DNA of 64,000 nucleotides from Brevibacterium sp. CCUG 69071. GTDB lineage: Bacteria; Actinomycetota; Actinomycetes; Actinomycetales; Brevibacteriaceae. Position numbers and translations under genes: made by a program. The stretch is taken from NCBI RefSeq assembly GCF_021023135.1, contig NZ_PGFV01000002.1:62001-126000 (forward strand), written 5' to 3'. Shown here one piece after another: positions 61,860 through 64,000 of the stretch. The notes under the pieces are model-generated. The model was not told the origin of the DNA and did no database searches. It saw only the letters and a list, made by a program, of their open reading frames with translations. Position 1 is the first letter of the stretch, and the number at the start of each line of letters is the position of its first letter.

Positions 61860-62813
61860 ATGAGGCCCGTTCACTACATGCTCGCTCTGCTCGTCGTCGT
61901 CCTCTGGGGCGTCAACTTCATCTTCATCGACTTCGGCCTGCGCGATTGGCCGCCGCTGCTCCTCGTCGCCGCCCGCTTCACCTTCGTCGTCCTGCCGGCG
62001 ATCTTCTTCGTGAAGTTCCCGCGCGGCTCCTTCGGCCGCATCCTCCTCATCGGCGTCTTCATGTCTGCCGGACAGTTCGGCCTGCTCTATACGTCCATGT
62101 ATCTCGGTCTGCCACCCGGGCTGACCTCGATCGTTATTCAGATCCAAGCGGCCTTCACCGTCCTCGTCGCGGCGCTCGCCCTGCGCGAGATCCCGGCCCG
62201 CCGCCAGGTCATCGGCATCCTCATCGGTCTCGCCGGCCTGTGCGTGATCGGGGCGAGCCTGCAGGCCGACGTCTCGGTCCTCGCCTTCGTCGTGGCCCTC
62301 GGCGCCGCCCTGTCCTGGGCCATCGGCAACGTCATCGCCCGCGGGGTCAAGGAAGGCACGAACGGAGTGCAGATGACCGTGTGGTCGGCGATCGTCGTCC
62401 CCATCCCGATGCTCGCCCTCGCCACCGTGATCAACGGCCCCGCCGAGGTGGCCCATGCGATCACGCATCCCACCTGGGGCGTCGTCGCCTCGATCGTCTA
62501 CACCGCCGGCTTGGCCTCGCTCGTGGGGTACGTCATCTGGAACTCGCTGCTCGCCCGGTTCCCCGCCTCGCAGGTGGCGCCGTTCTCCCTGCTGGTGCCC
62601 GTGGTCGGGGTGCTCTCGGCGTGGCTCGTCCTCGGTGACCGGCCCACCATGCCCGAACTCATCGGCGGGGTGCTCCTGCTCTTCGGCGTCGCCGTCACGA
62701 CCGGGGTGCTGAAGACGATCGCCCGCAGCCTCCGCGGGGGAGCACGCAGGAGACGACGCAAGGTCGTGGTCAGCGAAAGGCCCGACGTCGCAGCTGCGAC
62801 GTCGGGCCGGTGA
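61860..62813 (+). CDS. EamA/DMT family transporter
   Basis: A 317-aa drug/metabolite transporter with ten helices in two EamA repeats (MLALLVVVLWGVNFIFI.. ; ALGAALSWAIGNVIARG..) and a basic C-terminal tail. Likely exporter of an amino acid or related metabolite, controlled by the divergent LysR protein. The last codons lie in a 30-bp palindrome. Confidence 0.92.
   Translation: MRPVHYMLALLVVVLWGVNFIFIDFGLRDWPPLLLVAARFTFVVLPAIFFVKFPRGSFGRILLIGVFMSAGQFGLLYTSMYLGLPPGLTSIVIQIQAAFTVLVAALALREIPARRQVIGILIGLAGLCVIGASLQADVSVLAFVVALGAALSWAIGNVIARGVKEGTNGVQMTVWSAIVVPIPMLALATVINGPAEVAHAITHPTWGVVASIVYTAGLASLVGYVIWNSLLARFPASQVAPFSLLVPVVGVLSAWLVLGDRPTMPELIGGVLLLFGVAVTTGVLKTIARSLRGGARRRRRKVVVSERPDVAAATSGR
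62779..62808 (+). terminator. 30-bp perfect palindrome at the EamA 3' end
   Basis: Self-complementary over 30 bases (centre CAGCTG), overlapping codons before the EamA stop (62811-62813). No T run. Confidence 0.55.
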
Positions 62814-62839
62814 GCTCAACTCGATTCCTCACGGAGACC

Positions 62840-62857
62840 GCCCGGCAGATGCCGGGC
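62840..62857 (-). terminator. Hairpin after phoU
   Basis: GCCCGGC-AGAT-GCCGGGC, 20 bases after the phoU stop on the minus strand. Short stem, no strong T run. Confidence 0.5.
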
Positions 62858-62876
62858 AGTCCCGCGAGGAGCGGAA

Positions 62877-63539
62877 TCACTTCTTCGACAGGTAGGGCTC
62901 CCAGTTGCCGGTGAGCAGGTATTCGACCTTCTGGGACACCGACACGGCGTGATCGCCGAAACGCTCGTAGTAACGCGAGAGCAGTGTGACATCGGCGATG
63001 TGGCGCGGGGCGAGGCTGCCGGCAGGAGCCTCGGCGAGCTTGGCGAAGACGCTCAGGTGCAGTTCGTCGAGCTCCTCGTCGATCGCATTGATCGTGGGCA
63101 CCGCGGACAGGCCGGGGTTCGAGAGCAGGCTCTGCGTCGCCTCGGCGATCTTCTCTCCTGATTCGCCCATCCGGGTGAAGGTGTCCGCGAAGGGCTCGGG
63201 GATCGCGGACTCGGGGTAGCGGATCCGCACCTGCTGGGCGATGTGGCGGGCCAGGTCGCCCATCCGCTCGAGGGAGGCCGACATCCGCAGCGAACCGATG
63301 ACGGCTCGCAGATCGGCGGCGACGGGGGCCTGCAGGGCGAGCATTTCGGCTGCCTGCTGGTCGAGGGCGTACTGCATGTTGTCGATGGTGGCGTCGGCCT
63401 CGATGACCTTCTCGGCCGAATCCAGGTCATTGTTGCGCAGGGACTGATTGGCAACCTGGATGGCCTCGAGCACCTTTGTTGACATGTCGACCAGCTGCGT
63501 GGCCAGTTCGTCCAGTTCGTTTCTGAAGACTTCGCGCAT
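62877..63539 (-). CDS. phoU: Phosphate uptake regulator PhoU
   Basis: A 220-aa helical protein with two PhoU repeats; metal-binding motifs appear as ADLRAVIGSLRMSASLERMGD and RHIADVTLLSRYYERFGDHA. It represses Pho signalling when phosphate is plentiful by acting between Pst and the sensor kinase. The frame is open to 63968, but ATG 63539 gives the usual MREVFRNELD start with AAGGAA upstream. Divergent from the SenX3-like kinase, the standard actinobacterial arrangement. Confidence 0.96.
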   Translation of the reverse strand: MREVFRNELDELATQLVDMSTKVLEAIQVANQSLRNNDLDSAEKVIEADATIDNMQYALDQQAAEMLALQAPVAADLRAVIGSLRMSASLERMGDLARHIAQQVRIRYPESAIPEPFADTFTRMGESGEKIAEATQSLLSNPGLSAVPTINAIDEELDELHLSVFAKLAEAPAGSLAPRHIADVTLLSRYYERFGDHAVSVSQKVEYLLTGNWEPYLSKK

Positions 63540-63640
63540 TGACAGCGGTTCCTTAATCTCATGGGTGAGGGGGGAAGTGCCCACGTGCGGGCACACTGAC
63601 CACAGCTTCGCACCGGCGCATGAATGCCGTCTTTCGCGGA

Positions 63641-63680
63641 GGTGAATTCCTCGGCAAAACTCCCGGTCCGAGGTGAATTC
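63641..63680. promoter_or_regulatory. Two GGTGAATTC boxes between phoU and the kinase
   Basis: GAGGTGAATTC occurs at 63639-63649 and 63670-63680, exactly 31 bases apart (about three helical turns). GGTGAAT is the complement of the ATTCACC unit in the pstS PHO-like box, so these may bind the same response regulator. Confidence 0.5.
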
Positions 63681-63695
63681 GGTAGGTCCGGCAAG

Positions 63696-64000
63696 GTGAC
63701 TGCGCATAAGCTTGAGGTCGTGGATCTCTTGATTGTAGCGGTCCTGACCGGCATCGTCGGGCTGGGACTGGGCATAGCGGGCATTTTGGCGTTTCGTTTC
63801 AGCGAACGCTCCCGTGATGCTGCCGATCTGCATTCCGAGGACGATCTTCCCGAAGGCATCGCCGAGGTGCTCGCCGTTCTCTCGTCCGCCGCGATCGTCA
63901 TCGATGCCGGCGACGATGTCGTCAAGGCCTCCCCGGCCGCCTATACCTTCGGCCTGGTCAGAGGCCACTCACTGGCCTCCCCGCAGATGCTGTCGATGGT
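63696..64000 (+). CDS. senX3: SenX3-like sensor histidine kinase, 5' part
   Basis: About 101 codons are visible before the window ends. After GTG 63696 (GTG 63720 is an alternative in frame) there is one transmembrane helix (LLIVAVLTGIVGLGLGIAG) and the beginning of a PAS-like domain (AEVLAVLSSAAIVIDAGDDVVKASPAA), as in SenX3, the phosphate-sensing kinase of Actinobacteria. Divergent orientation from phoU supports the call. The catalytic part lies outside the window. Confidence 0.88.
   Translation, partial: MTAHKLEVVDLLIVAVLTGIVGLGLGIAGILAFRFSERSRDAADLHSEDDLPEGIAEVLAVLSSAAIVIDAGDDVVKASPAAYTFGLVRGHSLASPQMLSM

Overview
The window is 64 kb of chromosome from a high-GC Gram-positive bacterium. 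It carries two mycothiol genes (mshA, mshD), a GlnR-type nitrogen regulator next to mshD, a SenX3/PhoU phosphate-signalling pair, YgfZ, DUF2516 and DUF222/HNH proteins, and several promoters placed as if for leaderless mRNAs. All of these point to Actinobacteria. Gene content and style resemble Brevibacterium, but that genus call is inference. There is one tRNA gene (Lys) and no rRNA, CRISPR array, prophage or clear insertion sequence.

Layout. 1-5 kb: acetyltransferase, RDD membrane protein, tRNA-Lys, EcsC-like protein, a conserved hypothetical, then a DUF47/PiT low-affinity phosphate uptake pair. 5-10.4 kb: DUF4383 protein and the pstSCAB high-affinity phosphate operon, with a PHO-box-like 11-bp direct repeat upstream of pstS and a hairpin between pstS and pstC. 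10.5-15.6 kb: a tightly coupled glnR-mshD-ppk-NUDIX/phosphatase chain. 15.7-18.5 kb: membrane protein, a 38-aa small protein, nitrobindin-like protein and YgfZ. 18.6-25.5 kb: GABA aminotransferase, Lrp regulator, an M20 amidohydrolase split by a frameshift, a diaminopropionate ammonia-lyase-like enzyme and a NarL-type two-component pair. 25.5-40.7 kb: a long co-directional block with a PucR regulator, a fold-III PLP decarboxylase, a dipeptide/oligopeptide ABC transporter, LD-carboxypeptidase, a cytoplasmic class A beta-lactamase-like hydrolase, a membrane-dipeptidase-family enzyme, a class I glutamine amidotransferase, an APC permease and a universal stress protein. 40.8-47.9 kb: FAD oxidoreductase, an AT-rich gap leading into a DUF222/HNH protein, a repeat-rich gap, a luciferase-like monooxygenase and an NlpC/P60 hydrolase. 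47.9-64 kb: aminopeptidase N, FUSC-like protein, an XRE-cupin regulator divergent from azlCD, mshA, YbjN, a BASS transporter, gpmA, a LysR/EamA divergent pair, phoU, and the start of a SenX3-like kinase.

Three themes connect the genes. Phosphate: PiT, Pst, Ppk, PhoU and SenX3 lie together, and GGTGAAT/ATTCACC repeats occur before both pstS and the kinase. Peptide salvage: the 25.5-40.7 kb block reads as import and stepwise dismantling of cell-wall-type peptides containing D-amino acids and diaminopimelate; this is a hypothesis. Small repeats: the 9-mer CCGAGGTGG (or its complement) appears at least 28 times by eye, and related CCTCGGYG words sit inside tandem arrays that lengthen protein linkers (response regulator, AzlD) and fill intergenic gaps. 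Many enzymes here carry low-complexity in-frame inserts.

The best candidates for something undescribed are the peptide-salvage operon with its 23-bp iteron-like array, and the dispersed CCGAGGYGG word.
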